A DNA stretch of 64,000 nucleotides from Prinia subflava (GCF_021018805.1 NC_086247.1:149819285-149883284); one strand, 5' to 3'. Shown: positions 24,944-38,515, counted from the first letter of the stretch. A program made the numbers and translations. Notes: generated by a model from the sequence alone, not told the origin.

Positions 24944-27900
24944 TCCTCATGAGTGAATGCACTTGCAGAACAGGAGGGCAGCATCTGGATCATGCCTCAT
25001 AGCACACTGAGGGTTCCCTGGGATGAAAGAACTGCATAAACATAAACTATCTCCATTGATTATAAATGACGAGGAAAGGGAAATGTGTGATTTAAAGCAG
25101 TGCCAGCTCTGGTTTTGCAGCAGATAAGCAGGGCTGGGGCTGTTGGTCAAACAGCACTGCTCACTCTTCCCTGCTCATGCTCAGATGAAATGCAGGGGAA
25201 GGATATTCTTTCTATCAATGCCACAAAGATCTGAGTGTTCCTGTATGTCTTCCCTACAGAGATAAAGACATGGACATTGCTGACATGTTACATTCCCCTT
25301 ATCTGGGGTGATTGTGCAATCCCACTGGTGTAAATCTCCTGCTTCCTAGCGTGATGCAAGCAAGCCCTGCCTCTGCAAGGACTGGGGGCAGTTTGGCACG
25401 GCCCTGCCCCCCACAAAGCAAGAGGTGTGACTTGTCAGCAGGAAAATCATGGAAGCGATTCTGCAGGAGGTGAGAAAAGGTTGGAAGTTAATGCAGACTT
25501 TCCAAGAAAGCCCCGTGCAGTCTCCACAGCAATTCCTCCTCTTGCCGTGTGTCTTATGTAAGGTAACAAGAGACTGCCTTGCTCAGCTGGGCAACCTCCC
25601 CAAATTCTGGGCAGGGCTGTCACGCTGCAGGCTGCTGCTACATGATCCATCTTTGGGAACAGAGGCCCATCAGGGGTGCTTCCAAATGGTGTTATTTCCA
25701 GGTCCTGCTGACTTGGGGACTTCAGAAATGATTTTTCACCTCATGCAACTTCAGGGGAATAAGTCAGTGATGAAGTGCTGCTTCGGATGCCCCGTGTTAG
25801 CAGGGACATGAGGCTGGCAGGTTCGAGATGGGACCTGTGTGACACCCGTGTCCTTCTAGAAGCAGCCAGAAGCCAGGTGAGATACACCAGGGCATCCAAA
25901 AGGGCTGTATTTAGGCACCTGTCTTCCTTCCTGCACATCTACACCCTCTGTCTCTATCAGAGCTGGGCTGTTTTTGCAGCAGTGACTTATGTTCTTTCAA
26001 GGTGGGGTTTAGCCAAAGTGTTTTAGACACCTCTTTAGTGAATAGTTCCCTAAACACCACGGGCTGTCATAACTAGACTTCTGTGACTGTGAAGGGAACT
26101 CAAATTTAGACATTTACATGCAATCAGCCAAACTCCATCCCAGATCTGGTCTGTCTCACGCTGACATTAACTTAATACCAAGAAAACAGCAATCCACGGA
26201 CCTGAATTTGCTTGTAATTACAGAAGTGTTGATGAGATTAGATACAGAACCGCCACTTGGCAGTTGTCCCCCAAAGTAAACTCCGACAGATCTTCATTAT
26301 GGTAATGTTTTCATGGCTCCTTTTGTAAAAACAAGAGTTTCAGTTAAGAGTTATTTGTTTGGATTCAAGCCAATTGCGAGCGGCTTCAGTTTTAACAGGG
26401 TGTCCCACGATGCTTTCAATTACAACGAGGTGAGTAAGAGATGTTTTGGTTTGCTGGTGATGCTGAAAGATAATTGCACACGTCTATATTGTTCCTGATC
26501 TAATAAAAAAGTTTCACTCCATCCCAGAGAAAACATTTCTGTTCACTCTTCAAGGATTTTTCACGTTAAGAAGAAAAACAGAGCAAAAGGAAATCTCTGA
26601 ACAAAGACACATTTCATAGTGAAATCCATCTCAAGCAACTTATGTTTTTTAACTCTAAATGAATTCTCCTGGCAAAAGTGACAGAAATTCACAGTGTTGC
26701 TGCTTTCTTTCACCAGAAAAAGCATTTATCCCCCCCAAGCACGCCCACACTGTTGCAGCTGCAGTGCTCTAAAACCCACAGGGCTTTGGACCCTTGCTGG
26801 CAGGGCTGGGGGGCCTGGGGTGATCCCTGCAGGTTTTTGACAGCAGGCTGACAAAGGGCCCTTGGATGCCTTCCCTCCATGATGCTTTCCCAAGGTAAAT
26901 GTTCCTGGTATTATTTGCAACACAGTCATATGTCACAGCAAATGCCAGGTACAATAAGACCCAGACAGCAAAACAGTATAAATAGATGAGGGAATTCCTG
27001 GCATTAGTTCTGGAGCAGTTTGGGACTGGAACAAGTAAAAAAAATACAATTTTTCATAAAGAGAAGTTTCCTGTAAGTAAAAGAAAATCTCCCCCGTTTC
27101 TGCCCTCCCTTCTTTCTCCAGATTTTTCACCAGGGAGAATCCAACTGCTCCAAGTGAGTTGAACCAGAATTTCATTTGCTGAACTGGCCTGATTTGGGAT
27201 GCAAACCACTTCTGAAAGGCTGGAATTTCCCATGGGAGCAGAAATTTTCTGAATTTTGCTCATCTCTGGTTACTGCTGCACAGAATTGGCCTAAAGCAAA
27301 CAAACAGCTCTCTGCTGGAGCAGGCAGCAGAGCAGCCTGTAAGTAGGTTAATTTGGTTGGGGTTCCCTGGTGGCAGCTCCCTGTCCTCTCTCCTGCCCGG
27401 GGAAACCTGTGCAGTGACCAGCTCTGCAGACAGGGCAGTGACAAGCCTCCCTTCAAGGCAAAAATAAACTTCCACATGTATAAACTCAGAGATCCTTCCC
27501 TCCAGCAGTCATTCCCACTCCAGGGCAGGCTGGTGTGGCCTGACACAGCTCTGCTGGCCTCAACAGGGCACCCCAGATAAAGGATCACCTCATTCTAGAT
27601 GTGAAAATATTCCATTTTAGAACAAAGCCAAGTCCTCCAAGGATTTTTTGGTAGGCTCTACAAAGCAGCTGATAGCCCAGATGGGAATTCATAGCTGTGG
27701 TTGGTTGCTGAGAGGCTGCCAGCTGGTGATGCATGAGGTTGGGGAGGTATCAGCATGTTATTGGTGAGGATCAGCAAACATGCCAAGGCTGGGAGCCTGG
27801 GGGGATGGGAGATGGACACGTGTGAGAGGCTCTGGATGGAGACAGCTGGTTCCTTCTCACTGCCTCTGCCTCCATAACACGACTGCAAGGAGACATCATC

Positions 27901-28209
27901 CTCCAGAGCTGCTGAGGAGCTGGGGCAAGGCAGCCGTGGGGCAGCTGGTGGGGAGAGCTGGACCTCAAGTACAGTGCTGGAAGGTTTCAATCCTTATCCA
28001 CAGGGCGTGGGATGTAGGGTCAAGTGATTGCCCCTCCTTGCAGCAAAGACAGATGTGCACTCTGAGCACTGCACTGTGGTCCTGAAGCGTTCATGGCCTG
28101 CCATGCCAACCTTCAGCCTTTCTGCAGCCCTTACTTCACTTCTCATTTGGGGAGAGAAAAGTGCCCTGCAAACAATTAACACTCAAAATCCCCCAGTGAA
28201 CTAGGGGAG

Positions 28210-28350
28210 AATTATTTCCTCATTTTTACCTGTCTGGAAAATGACACAGAAATTAATTGACTTCTTCAAGGTCACTCAAAGAGTCAGTGGGAGATTTGAA
28301 AATGGGACCCAGGAGTCCTGACTGCTGATCTTTTCTAACCACTAGATACC
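28210..28350 (-). mobile_element. MIR-like SINE relic, antisense
   Basis: The plus strand shows in order 'cttcttcaaggtcactcaaa', 'gagtcagtgggagatttgaa', 'gacccaggagtcctgactgc' and 'ctaaccactagatacc'. This matches the reversed MIR core: a 'caaggtcacacag' block, 'cccaggtctgtctgact' and 'taaccactatgc'. MIR-type SINEs are ancient in amniotes, and this copy is unusually easy to read for a bird. Confidence 0.75.
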
Positions 28351-31300
28351 TGACTTCAATTGCTAGAGAACTTGCTCTTAGACTTTACAATTTTGATTAA
28401 AGATTTAAAAAATATTGAAGCTTTAAAAGAAAAGTAATTCACTACAACTTTACCCAGTGATGTGTGACTGGGCACAGCCCCTCTGGGAACACGACGCTGT
28501 TTAAGAAGAGCTGCTCAGCTCGATGCTCTGCATGCACATGAGGTCCCAGGCTCGATGCCAACACACACAGGCACAGGTCTGGCTCCTGCCCCCACAGACA
28601 GCTCAGGTGGCTGCCAGGGCTCTGCTTGACCACAGAAAATGAGGTCCTGAACTGAAGCAGCACCAAGCTGTGTGTCTACAGCTCAAGCTGGGCTTTGGTG
28701 GTGTTATGTGTTCAAAAGAGACTTAGCTGCTAAAGATGAGCAACCAGGGCTTTGAGAGTAAAACATGGAGTTCAGTGGGTGCATCTCCTGCTCTGAGTGC
28801 AGAAGCTGAGCAGTGAGTTGGCTCCTGGCCTAAAATCATCCTGTGAGGGCAGAAAGCACCTGCCACCAGGCTCCTCATCCCCTTCCCTGGGCTCCCACCC
28901 CATGGCCCTGCACTCCCTCAATGCTCAGCGACCCATTTCTGATGTCACCTCATTTCTTCTCCCACCAATGCACAGAGACCCCTCCCAGCACCCCCATGGC
29001 TCTGTCCTTGGGGCAGTCCAGCCCCACAAGTGCCCCAAAGCAAGGACAATGAGGGGAACAACCAGCCCCTTTGTTTGTTCTTGCCTGCCCTGACCTCCCT
29101 GGGATCACCACTTCCATCACCATCAACATAACCTATCCAACAAGTGGCCCTGCAGCCTGACTCACTGTTACCCTCTAGTGCTGGACCAGCTGGGAGACAG
29201 GCACCTCCCTGGAGAACTCAGGGCTCCAGGCTGCACTGGGTTGTCCTCTTCACTCCCAGACACCCAAAATTCAAGTCCTGGCCCCAGTGACTCATTGTAG
29301 GGTGCTGACTTTCAGCCCTGCATGGTTTGCTGAGCCACTTTTTCTGCTCTTACATCCCAGACAGGCAGATTTGTCACCCAGCTGTTGGTAGCTTGGACAA
29401 GCCCTTTGGTTCACTTGATTATGTGCCTGCTGTAGGTTTTGTTCTTCCTTCCTTTTTATTTAAGGATCTCTCTGTCATGTTGAGTTTTGTTCTCCAGACC
29501 TCGTTTGCTGTGGTTTTAGTGGAGGGACCAGTAGCAGGCTTGCCCACGGAGAGGCTGATGATGAAACGCCTGCCAGGGACAATTAGGGAAACTTGTTCTG
29601 TTGGAAACTCCTATTTTTATAGGGAAAGCACTGTTGGTGAAAGGGACCAAAGTTTTCTCCCTGTCTGCACCAGTGAGAGCTCAGACTCAGGAAGATGGTG
29701 AAAACATTAAAGTCCTCTTGATTTTTCCCTGCAGTCTCTGAGAATATTGACTTTGGTTTTCAAGGAACCAGGATTTTCTCTCTCTTTTGGGAAAGGAAGG
29801 GTTGAACATCTTTAGAGCAGCCTTTGTGGACAGGGCTGAAGACAGCCCGTGGGGCTGGGAACAGGGTGCTAGGATCTGGCCAGGATGGAGTGAGGGGCTC
29901 GAAAGGGGGGTGGCTTTCCTGGGGAGAGTGGAGAAAAAGAATCCTAGCAGAGTTCTAACTCTCCTCCCTCTCTGCTTCCACGGGAAGAGGGGTAGCATTT
30001 TTCCCTAGCAGGACTTGTCAGTGTTGGGCACACAAATTAGAAGCCTTCTTGCCCTAACCAGGCCACAGCCCTGAATGCCAATGATTCACCACTGGAAATA
30101 CTGGTAAAGCTACTTTCCTTTTCACGGTTTTCCGTTTCTTTTCTTTCTTAATGAGTGCCGCCAATTCCTTATTTCACACATGCCAACATGGATTATAACT
30201 TGCTCCTCTGAAAAGAGGCCAACAGCCACATTGGCCACGGGCTTGATGCTGCGTAATCAAGAGCTTTCTCTGGCTCCTGACACATTTGGACCTGTTTTTC
30301 TGATAAGCTGAGCTTGTTTATGGCCATGCACGAAACACAGCTTGTGGTTTTCTGTCCTAGTGCATCTTGTTTGACTGTATTTTAACTCCTCTGAGTGTTC
30401 CTGTTGATAGAATAAACATTGGTATTCACATAAATCGTTTACCCTTTGAGATCCTGTGATAAAGCACAGGAAAAGTGTCTTGCCTGCACTAATGAACTGA
30501 GCAAAGCAAACATCCTGGACGATAGGTAAGGATCATTTAGAAATTTTATGGCCAGAAACAAAGTCTCTGAGTCTGAGCGTTTGTGTACACACACCACAAA
30601 AACTCACCCCTGTATTTATGCAATGTATCCAGCAATGCATTCTTGAGTAATGTGTGTGTTCCTGGAAAACATACAGGGCACTGTTCACTTGTCTAAATGG
30701 AGGTGTATGGGTGTTTTTTTGGGATGCTGTTAGAATCTGAGGCATCCACACAAATCTGGCAGGGAATGATGCAGGCTTACAGACTCCCTCCCTCTTGGAG
30801 CAGCTGCTGAAAGCTGGAAAAGATAGCCCCAAGGCTCTCCAGGAGTGTGAGACAGCGATGTGTTGTCAGCAGAGCTGAGCTCCCTGCATGGTATGGAGGG
30901 TAGAGTTCAGAGATGGAGACACAACTCAATTACAGTGTCCAGGGAGCAGTGGGTGCCTGTCCACCCTGTCCATGGACCCCAGGGAGTGATTCCTTTGGCC
31001 AGAAGAGCAGCTCTGTTGGCTGCATTAGGAGGGACTCAGGTTTCTGAGCACTGGCATCTTTTAATTTGTGATATGCTCCAGCCTGTCCCAGCTAGCACAT
31101 GCGACAGACTCCTCTGGCATCTGCAGTGGCAGTCACAGCAAAGGACTTAAAGGAGGCCCAAGTCTGGATGACATCAAATTCCAGAGAGATGAAGGTGTCC
31201 GTAGGTGCTTTATCATGCCAGATTTGTGTGCAGATACCCAATATCCAAAGAGCACTGGGCACTCAGTTTAGAAATGGAGCTGAGCATCAAAACTGGACTT

Positions 31301-32244
31301 CATCTCTCCTAACTGGACATTTATAATGTATTTTTATCTAACGTGGCCTCTCCCAGCTCCTTTTAGCATAGGTGGTAGGAGATGTGCACTCCAAAGGCTC
31401 GATTCATCTGCCCACTTTTAGAAGTGTCCTCTAGAGAGATAAGAATAACCCCTTGGTTCTCCTGAGCACATTGACTAGAACTCTCCAGGGTCTAAATGTG
31501 CACATCAAGACAGAGTTAGTGTTGGCTTTTCCCTGTGGATACAGGCATTCATCAAAAGAATTGCATCTTCAGGACATAGACAGTCCACCAATTCCTTTGA
31601 TAGATATTCTCTGTGACTGGTAATTGTCTCATCTGAATTTGCCTGGCTCAGTTTATGTCCTGCTTCTCTTCTGCAGATTGAAGGATCCTTCAGCACTGCA
31701 ATGAGTCACATATCCTGATCTTCCCATTGATAAAATGAAGAGCTGGAGCTGCTCAAGGCTTTGACAGATTGCTTAAAATCCTTGAGAACTGAGATAAGAT
31801 ATGGTTGAGCACATTGTTTCCATCAATGAGGACAAATGGAGCCAATTATTAAGTAATTCTGTGTTATGAGATAACTGCCTTAATAGCATGATCATGGTAC
31901 AGCCATCTATGACAAATCAGAGCAAAGCTACGTGCAAGCAACTCATGGATGGGAGAGTTTAACAGTATATGGAAGTGTGTGTGTCCAAAGAGAGTCAGAA
32001 GGACCAGAAAAATGGAGGGAGAATATCCAGTGGATGTGGTCACAGGAATGCTGTCAGGATTTGCTGAGCACATGGAGAGAAGGGGCACAATAATTCATTT
32101 TACTTTCACATCTTGAGTTACCTGGAAAATGGATTGCAGATGTGAATTCAGAAATAACCTTCAGTTCTTTTTCATCATTTCTACAGGAAGAAAAAGGAGA
32201 GGATTGCTCTGCAGAGGTCTTGATCCTACTATAAGTTCTTCTGG

Positions 32245-32295
32245 TGGAGTTGCTGTGCCTCAGTTTCTCCATTTGCACAGTGGAGCTGTAGGATG
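32245..32295 (+). mobile_element. Possible short MIR-like fragment
   Basis: Contains 'gtgcctcagtttctccattt' followed by 'gcacagtggagctg', close to the MIR motif around 'cctcagtttcc' and 'aaaatgggg'. Only about 50 bp matches. Confidence 0.35.
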
Positions 32296-32803
32296 CTACT
32301 GAGCATCTCTGCAGCTGTGGGGCTCTGCCTGGTCTAACTCAGACCTCTGATGGTGTAAATCAATTCCTGTGGTACCTACTGACAGAGATTCTGGCCTGCA
32401 GCCTGCAAAGCAGCCAGACATTCCCATGCAGCATGAATCTCACCCCTGGGCAAAACCCACTGCCACATCTGTGAGCAGGAGAGGGACTTCCTTGCTGGAA
32501 ACATCACCGTGTTACCCTGGAGGGTGGAAAAGGAAAGAAGGCCACATACTGCCCTGTTTCTGGGCAGAGTTTAGTTGAATTTTAAACAGCCTCATTCCAA
32601 CCTCCCCCCATGACAGCAAATGTCACTTGTAAAGTGTGTAATTTGTGCCTGCAGCCTCGTGTCACTCAGGTCACATGCAGACGTGTACTCCCTGCTGTTC
32701 CCTTCTCTGTGCTGGCAGGATGCAGGTTTGGCAGCATCCCAGTGAGGCACCCACAGATTCTCTCCATGGCAAGGCTGGGATGATGGGCTTTGGGGAGGTC
32801 CAG

Positions 32804-32860
32804 ATGTCCCCACTGCACCCACGGTGAGCCCAAATGTCCCCACTGCACCCATGGTGACCT
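32804..32860 (+). repeat. 30-bp tandem duplication, two copies
   Basis: The unit begins 'atgtccccactgcaccca' at 32804 and again at 32834, and each copy continues with 'ggtga'. The copies differ at a few sites (acggtgagcc against atggtgacct). Confidence 0.85.
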
Positions 32861-34004
32861 CTCTGCATGCACGGCTCAGGGCACTGCTGGCACCAGGTGT
32901 CTGCATCATCCATGTCACCGACTCTTGGGGCCTGTGAGCCTGCAGGGCCAGCTGGAGGAGAGAGTTCCTGCTTTTCTTGGGCAGATATCCCTCCCTTTGG
33001 CCTTGGGCTCGTGTTCTCCCTGGCTGACAGACCATTCCTCCCTCCCTCAGCATTGGCAGCACAGGCGGTGCTCACAGCACCCCCTTTCCCGGCCTGGCCT
33101 TGCAGCCATCCCTTCTCTAACTAGAAAGATGACACTGCTGGTTGTTCTGCCTCCTACAAACCCCACCTGTGCTGGGAGGGAGCTGTGAGACCCGTGGGAA
33201 GCCCTTGGCATGTTGTGGCCTATTGCAAGGGGAGACCCTTTGCAGGTTGTCACAGTGGCTCTGGCCTCGTGACGACAGCTTTGGGGTGGGCAGCTGTGGT
33301 GCTCACTGTGCTGCACACTCCTGGCCATGCCCTGGTTCACCTCAGCGTTTGGCAAGTGCTTCTTCTGTTGGAATTATCTAAATACCAAAGAAAAGCCCTA
33401 GTCCTCAACTGTTTGGTCTTTTCTCACAGTGAAACCTCAGCAGAGTTGAATAACTTCATGGCTCCATCCAACTAAAAGAGTGTTAAATAAGTGTTTCATC
33501 ATTTTGGGAAGCGAAACTTGAGCCTCTGCAGTGAACCAGCCCAGCAGATGCTTTCTGAAGCCTGTTTGTAACCTAAGCAGGCACGTGGCTCTGCTGGAGG
33601 TCAGGGAGACGTCTGTGAGTGTGCCCTGATGAATGAGAGTCAGGAACCACTGGTGGGTGAGCCTGTGAGGCAACTCAGTTACTGACTGAATTTCAAAGAC
33701 AATATGAATGAAAGGCTCTGTGGCAATCTCTAGAAACTCCTGCCTGGGCTAAGGCCCCATTTACCAACCAAGAATAATGAAATGGTACACTTTCTAGAAG
33801 GCACTTTAAGATCTGCTTGTGCTAAGGATCTTAGAAAAGCCAAATATTCCTATTATTATTTATTCCAATGTTAGAAATGCGTCTACATCTCGTAGCCAAT
33901 GGATGCCACCACAGAGACCTGACAATTCCATCAGCCAAATGATGGAGTGTCCATGGAGTAAAAAGGAGTATCCATGCCTCCCTAGCTGTGCAGTGTGCAT
34001 CTGA

Positions 34005-34080
34005 GAGAGGCTGAGTGACTCACTCAAGGCTACCCAGCAAGATGTGGATGAGGCAGGACTGATTTCAGTGCCACAGCCCT
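34005..34080 (-). mobile_element. MIR-like SINE relic, antisense
   Basis: The plus strand has 'aggctgagtgactcactcaa', 'ggctacccagcaagatgtgg' and 'gaggcaggactgatttcagt'. It follows the reversed MIR core (ggttaagtgacttgcccaag, then cacagc, then ggattcgaac). The match is weaker than the 28210 copy. Confidence 0.55.
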
Positions 34081-37000
34081 TGAGGCTGTGCCTGCACTGA
34101 AGATCAGGTCAGCAGAGCAAAGCAACCCTTGCAGAGAAGGTCCTGGTCCTGTCTTGTCTCCATGCAGAGCTGTGGTCATGCTGGGCAGTGAACCTGTGGC
34201 CAGTGAACTTCCTTCTGTAGCCCTCACAACAATATTTTATTATTTTTTCAGCCCAGTCTAAGCTTCTAAATCCCTGCTGGTACCCAGCCCTTGCATGTAA
34301 ATACCTGTGACAGAGAAAAAAGTTTCCTCTAAAATATTTTCGGGACCTAAAGTAGTTTTTATAGGTTCTTCTACATCCTCCTCTTTGAGGTGAAATGTAC
34401 ACTTTGAACTTCCATTGGGAAAGGAACAGAACATTTCCGTTTGAAAGCCTGAAACCGGGCGAGGGACCCTGGGCTTGCCCAGCCCCATAGTGTGTGAACA
34501 GGGAAAGAGCCGGGTCCTCATCAGATCTAACGCCTGTCCTTAATTAGACACGCTTTAATCTGTGGTGATTAAGTAAATGAGAGCTCAGTGGGAAGAGGGA
34601 AGGTGCTGGGCACCGTGGTGAGTCATGTCCTTGGTGCCAGCCCGAGGGCGGGAGGAGCAGCGGATGCTCCTGCTGCAGTCCTCAGGCAGCACCGGGCTGA
34701 GCTGGCACAGCAGGCTGGAAAAGCTGGTCCTGGTGGGGCTTTGGGCAGACATTAACAGAGGGCTTCAATTTTCAGGCACGTCAACCTCGTGTGTTCCATG
34801 AAGGGCAATGAAAAAGAGTTTCGTGTCGCAGGGCTGTGCTCTGCTAGCCCATCACTGAACTCAGGTTCACCAGACCTTGCAAATCCTCTGATGGATCTGC
34901 TCCTGCTCCCACTGGAAACACTGGACACCAGATCAGCTGAGATCAGGTCTAGATGTGTAGAGGGAAACCATGGAGGGTTTTTTTTGTTTGAGGAAATATT
35001 TTTCCTAAAGACAGTTTTTTCAAGCACTTTGTATTTTCTTATTGCATTGCTAGACCCCTTCTTTAAAAACCAATGAGTTAAGCAAGGACCCTCTTTGCAA
35101 GGCTTTTTTTTCTATTCCACTCTGTGCCATAGATCCGCTCTTCAATGGGTGCCAGTCATAAATAAATCCTCCCTTTGTTCTCTCCTCCTTCCAGCCAACC
35201 CAAGGGAACTAGATAGCACTTTAGCAAGCCATTATTAAAGTGATGGTAAATACAAACCCTTGATGGAGAGCTGTGGTGTAGGAACAGATTGCCCAATTTT
35301 CTTAGAGCAATGGAGATGCGCGTGTCATTAATAAAACATCTTGTTGTATGGTTTTTAATTATTTTTCCCATCTCAGTGGAGATCGTTACCTCTGCTCACA
35401 TGAAAGAACAGATAACTTGATGAAGGTTCTTGTAATAAGCATTGTTGGAGCCATCATCTGCCAGAGCATTTTGGTAATTAATGGTTTGTTTAAATTCCAG
35501 TGCATAATTGTCTTTGCGTTCTCGACTGTGGCTGTTGCTTGGATCTTAATGGGACATCTGTAGGGAAAACAGGAGGGCAGTGGGGGTTTAATTAATCACA
35601 AATGCTCATCAGCCAGGTGAGCTGCAGCAGTGTCACAGCCCAGAGGTGCCACCTGGAGAACAGGTGCAGGTGCTCAAGGAAACAGGACCTCTATGCTGGG
35701 CTGGGATCTTCCAGCAATTTACAGTTCCATGGATTTAGGGATAGGACTGAACATCTCCTGAGCTAAGATCAATGGGATTTTGTTTTTTCTGGTGGCTTCT
35801 CCAGACACTAAACACCATCCTGTGTGAGAGCACAAGGTGCCTGTACAGGCAGGACCAGGAGGTCTGATTCTACTGAATATTTTCTGCACCAGCTGGCATC
35901 TTGCTCTTTCAGCCCTCAGTCCAGCTGGGACTGAGCCCCAAACCACTGCCCTCGCTGGGCTCTCTATAGAACAGCATGAGAAGACCTTTGTCCCTCGTCC
36001 TTGCTGCAAGTTATTTTCATCTGACTTTATTGTGAGACCTGAAATACCTGGTTCTGTGCTCCCCACTCCCAACTCTGATGCTTGGTGAAATAAATAAGTT
36101 CAGACATAAAAACAGGCTTTTGAGCTTTGTAAATATGGAGGAAATTTTGAAAACGTGATCCATGCACAGCTTGAAATTCTTAGAATATGTGAAAAAGAAG
36201 TATCCTGCTAAAACCAAAAATAAAAAAATGATAGTGACATACATTTCAGGAGATGCAAATCCCGAGGCGAGGAAAGGGACCAAGGGGTCTGCTCACACTG
36301 CTTTGAGGCCAAAGGTTCATGGCATTAGCTGTGTCAGGACTGTCACTTTGCAGCCAGTAAAGCATTTAGTACAATTGCAACTTGACAAATCCTGAAGTGC
36401 AAAGCTAATTTCAGTAAATGACAATGGCTAGATGGGTGCACATCCTCACTAAAGAGGTCAACACTGTTAGCTGAGCAGTAAAAAGCATTGCTGGGAACCT
36501 CACCCTCTCCGTGCCTAGAGAGTAAACAGTGAGAAATTCCTCCTTGGAATTCTGTGCCACAGGAGGCAATGGCTAGAGCTGGGATTTCAAACAGTAAATA
36601 GAGGTTTTTATACCTCAATGACTTAATGACCCATAAGAGCTTTCATGGTTCTCTGCTGTCACCAACTCTCATACCTTATAAAGAATCCTGGTGTCAGGAA
36701 GGGATCTCTCCTCTACTGCCACAGGTCCCCACAGGTGATCAAGGACAAGGTGCCTCATGTAAAATCCCCCTCTGAAACACCTAATACCAATTCCTGCTGG
36801 GTATTTCATTTCTCAGCCAAAACGTTGAGTAGCTGCTGATTCCAAGATGACAAGTGAGCGGCTCGGAATCGTATTGTTGATTATTTTTGGGAAGCCCCCT
36901 GTTACTGTGGTGACAGCCTAGAAGGAGTGAGTTTGCTATCTTAAATACCTCCTGTGTGTGAAAACGTGCTGTGTTCCCAGCTCCCCTGGCACCCAGTTGT

Positions 37001-37328
37001 GGCCCTGAGTCAGTGGAGCAGCACAAAATGATTCCAAGTGATGACTGGGAAGAGGGTGAGCATCACCAATGGTGACTGTGGGGGTGCATCTCACCTCGCA
37101 GGATAGAGGTGTACAAAATATCCAGCTGGTCAGAGATGCTTCCATCACCTTCTTCAGGACAGTCCCAGGGAAACTGGAGCTCTGGACATGTTGGGGTGGT
37201 GGGAATTCAAAGAGGTTCTCTCTTCCCAAGATCTTGTCCTTTGAGAGATCATCAAGCAAGAATCCCTTTGTGAGTTACCACGGGGGAGTCAGCTTGCAGA
37301 ACAAGGCCTAAATTTAGCTGCTTTTGAG

Positions 37329-37470
37329 TCACAGAATCCTAGAACAATTTAGGTTTGAAGGAACCTTAAAGATCATGCCATTCCAACCCCCCTGCCATGG
37401 GCAGGGACACCTTCCAGCAGGCCAGGTTGCTCAGAGCTCCATCCAGAGCTCTTGGATACTTCCAGGGATG
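37329..37470 (-). mobile_element. CR1 LINE 3' fragment, antisense
   Basis: The plus strand starts 'tcacagaatcctagaa', then reads 'taaagatcatgccattccaa', 'ctgccatgggcagggacacc' and 'ggatacttccagggatg'. This is the reverse complement of the CR1 3' end and only about 140 bp long. Confidence 0.92.
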
Positions 37471-37615
37471 TATCCAAGCATTTCTCTCCCTCTCAGGCAC
37501 CCGTGGCTTCTCTCCTGTGTTAGCTGTCATCCTCCTCCTGTTTCTGCAAACGCTGTAACTCGAAAATAGAAAAAGGAGAAGAATGAAACAAAACAACGGC
37601 TTTAAAAGCCCTGTT

Positions 37616-37641
37616 AAAAAAAAAAAAAAAAAAAAAAAAAA
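37616..37641. repeat. Homopolymer A tract (about 26)
   Basis: An uninterrupted A run. The sequence to its left (37560-37615) was checked for a retroposed gene or a SINE, but nothing was recognised, so it is annotated only as a homopolymer. Confidence 0.85.
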
Positions 37642-38515
37642 GGGAACCTAAGATATAATTATGCCTCTTGGATGATATTTTCCTCTGGAAAAATACTAAA
37701 CATGTTCATGTGATGTTCTGGTGTACAAGTATCTGCAGCACGTCTCTCTCTTGCTCTTTCTCTTCCTCCCTCTCCCTTGCTCTGTGTTCCAGGAGCTGCC
37801 AGCACGTTCTGCAGACAGATCCAGAGCTCAGATGTGAACCTGCAGCACTGCTGGGCTCGGATTTAGGGACCACCCCACGGACATCACGAAACCCACGCAA
37901 CGTGCTCACAGCATTTTTTAAAAATTACATTTTGAACCCTCTTTTGACCCTAATTTCTGGCTCGTTTCTGAGAAGCTGTGCTGGAACAGAGGCACTGAAG
38001 GGCTCGGAGGTGTTGAGCCATCCCTGACCTGTTTCCCCTGAAGGGGGACAAGCCCCGGGAGCTCGCAGAGCAAGGCAGGGGCGATTCCTTGCGGGATGCT
38101 GGAGGGATGCGAGCCCGGGGGTTGGATCTGCGGGACAGAGCACCATGGTTTAAGCCAGCTCTGAGGGAAGATAGGCAGCAGAAGCCTCTGCAGCTCATGA
38201 GCCGACAAACCATCGCCCCTGCTCTCATTCCCTGCCGGATCCAGCCCGCTGCTCACTGTGCTGTCAGAGCTCTGCGGGAAATTCCCTGTGCCAGGGGGCT
38301 TCTCCTGACACACTCCTGGGGTTAAAGGATCCCGGGCTTCATTTATTCACTGTTTTCAGACCCGGGACCTGCGCTTTCCCTTTCACTTCTCCCCTGAGAG
38401 AGGTTTGCAGTAGCTGAAATTCAAACCCTGCAGCAAATCACCACGTTTTGCACTAATTTAACACGAAGCTTCGGGTACTTAAACATCTCTCCAGTCTTTG
38501 AGCACAAAAGTGGCT

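Larger units (their letters stand above)
24944..37328. other. Noncoding upstream flank, no gene recognised
   Basis: Holds the MIR-like relics at 28210, 32245 and 34005, a 30-bp tandem duplication at 32804 and two possible non-repeat elements of interest (26290-26429 and 35270-35565). From about 27 kb onward the composition becomes visibly GC-richer. This lengthens chance open frames on both strands, for example around 32600-33075. Confidence 0.6.

Noticed and set aside
25820..25830. GGTTCGAGATG resembling a tRNA B box
   Set aside because: The 3' half does not match, and no paired acceptor or anticodon stem is visible.
36480..36600. Stretch with 'ggaattctgtgccacaggag' as a possible CR1 piece
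   Set aside because: Some wording is repeat-like, but no continuous CR1 order could be followed.
37560..37641. A26 tract as the tail of a processed pseudogene
   Set aside because: The sequence before it shows no recognisable mRNA or SINE, and no flanking direct repeat was seen.
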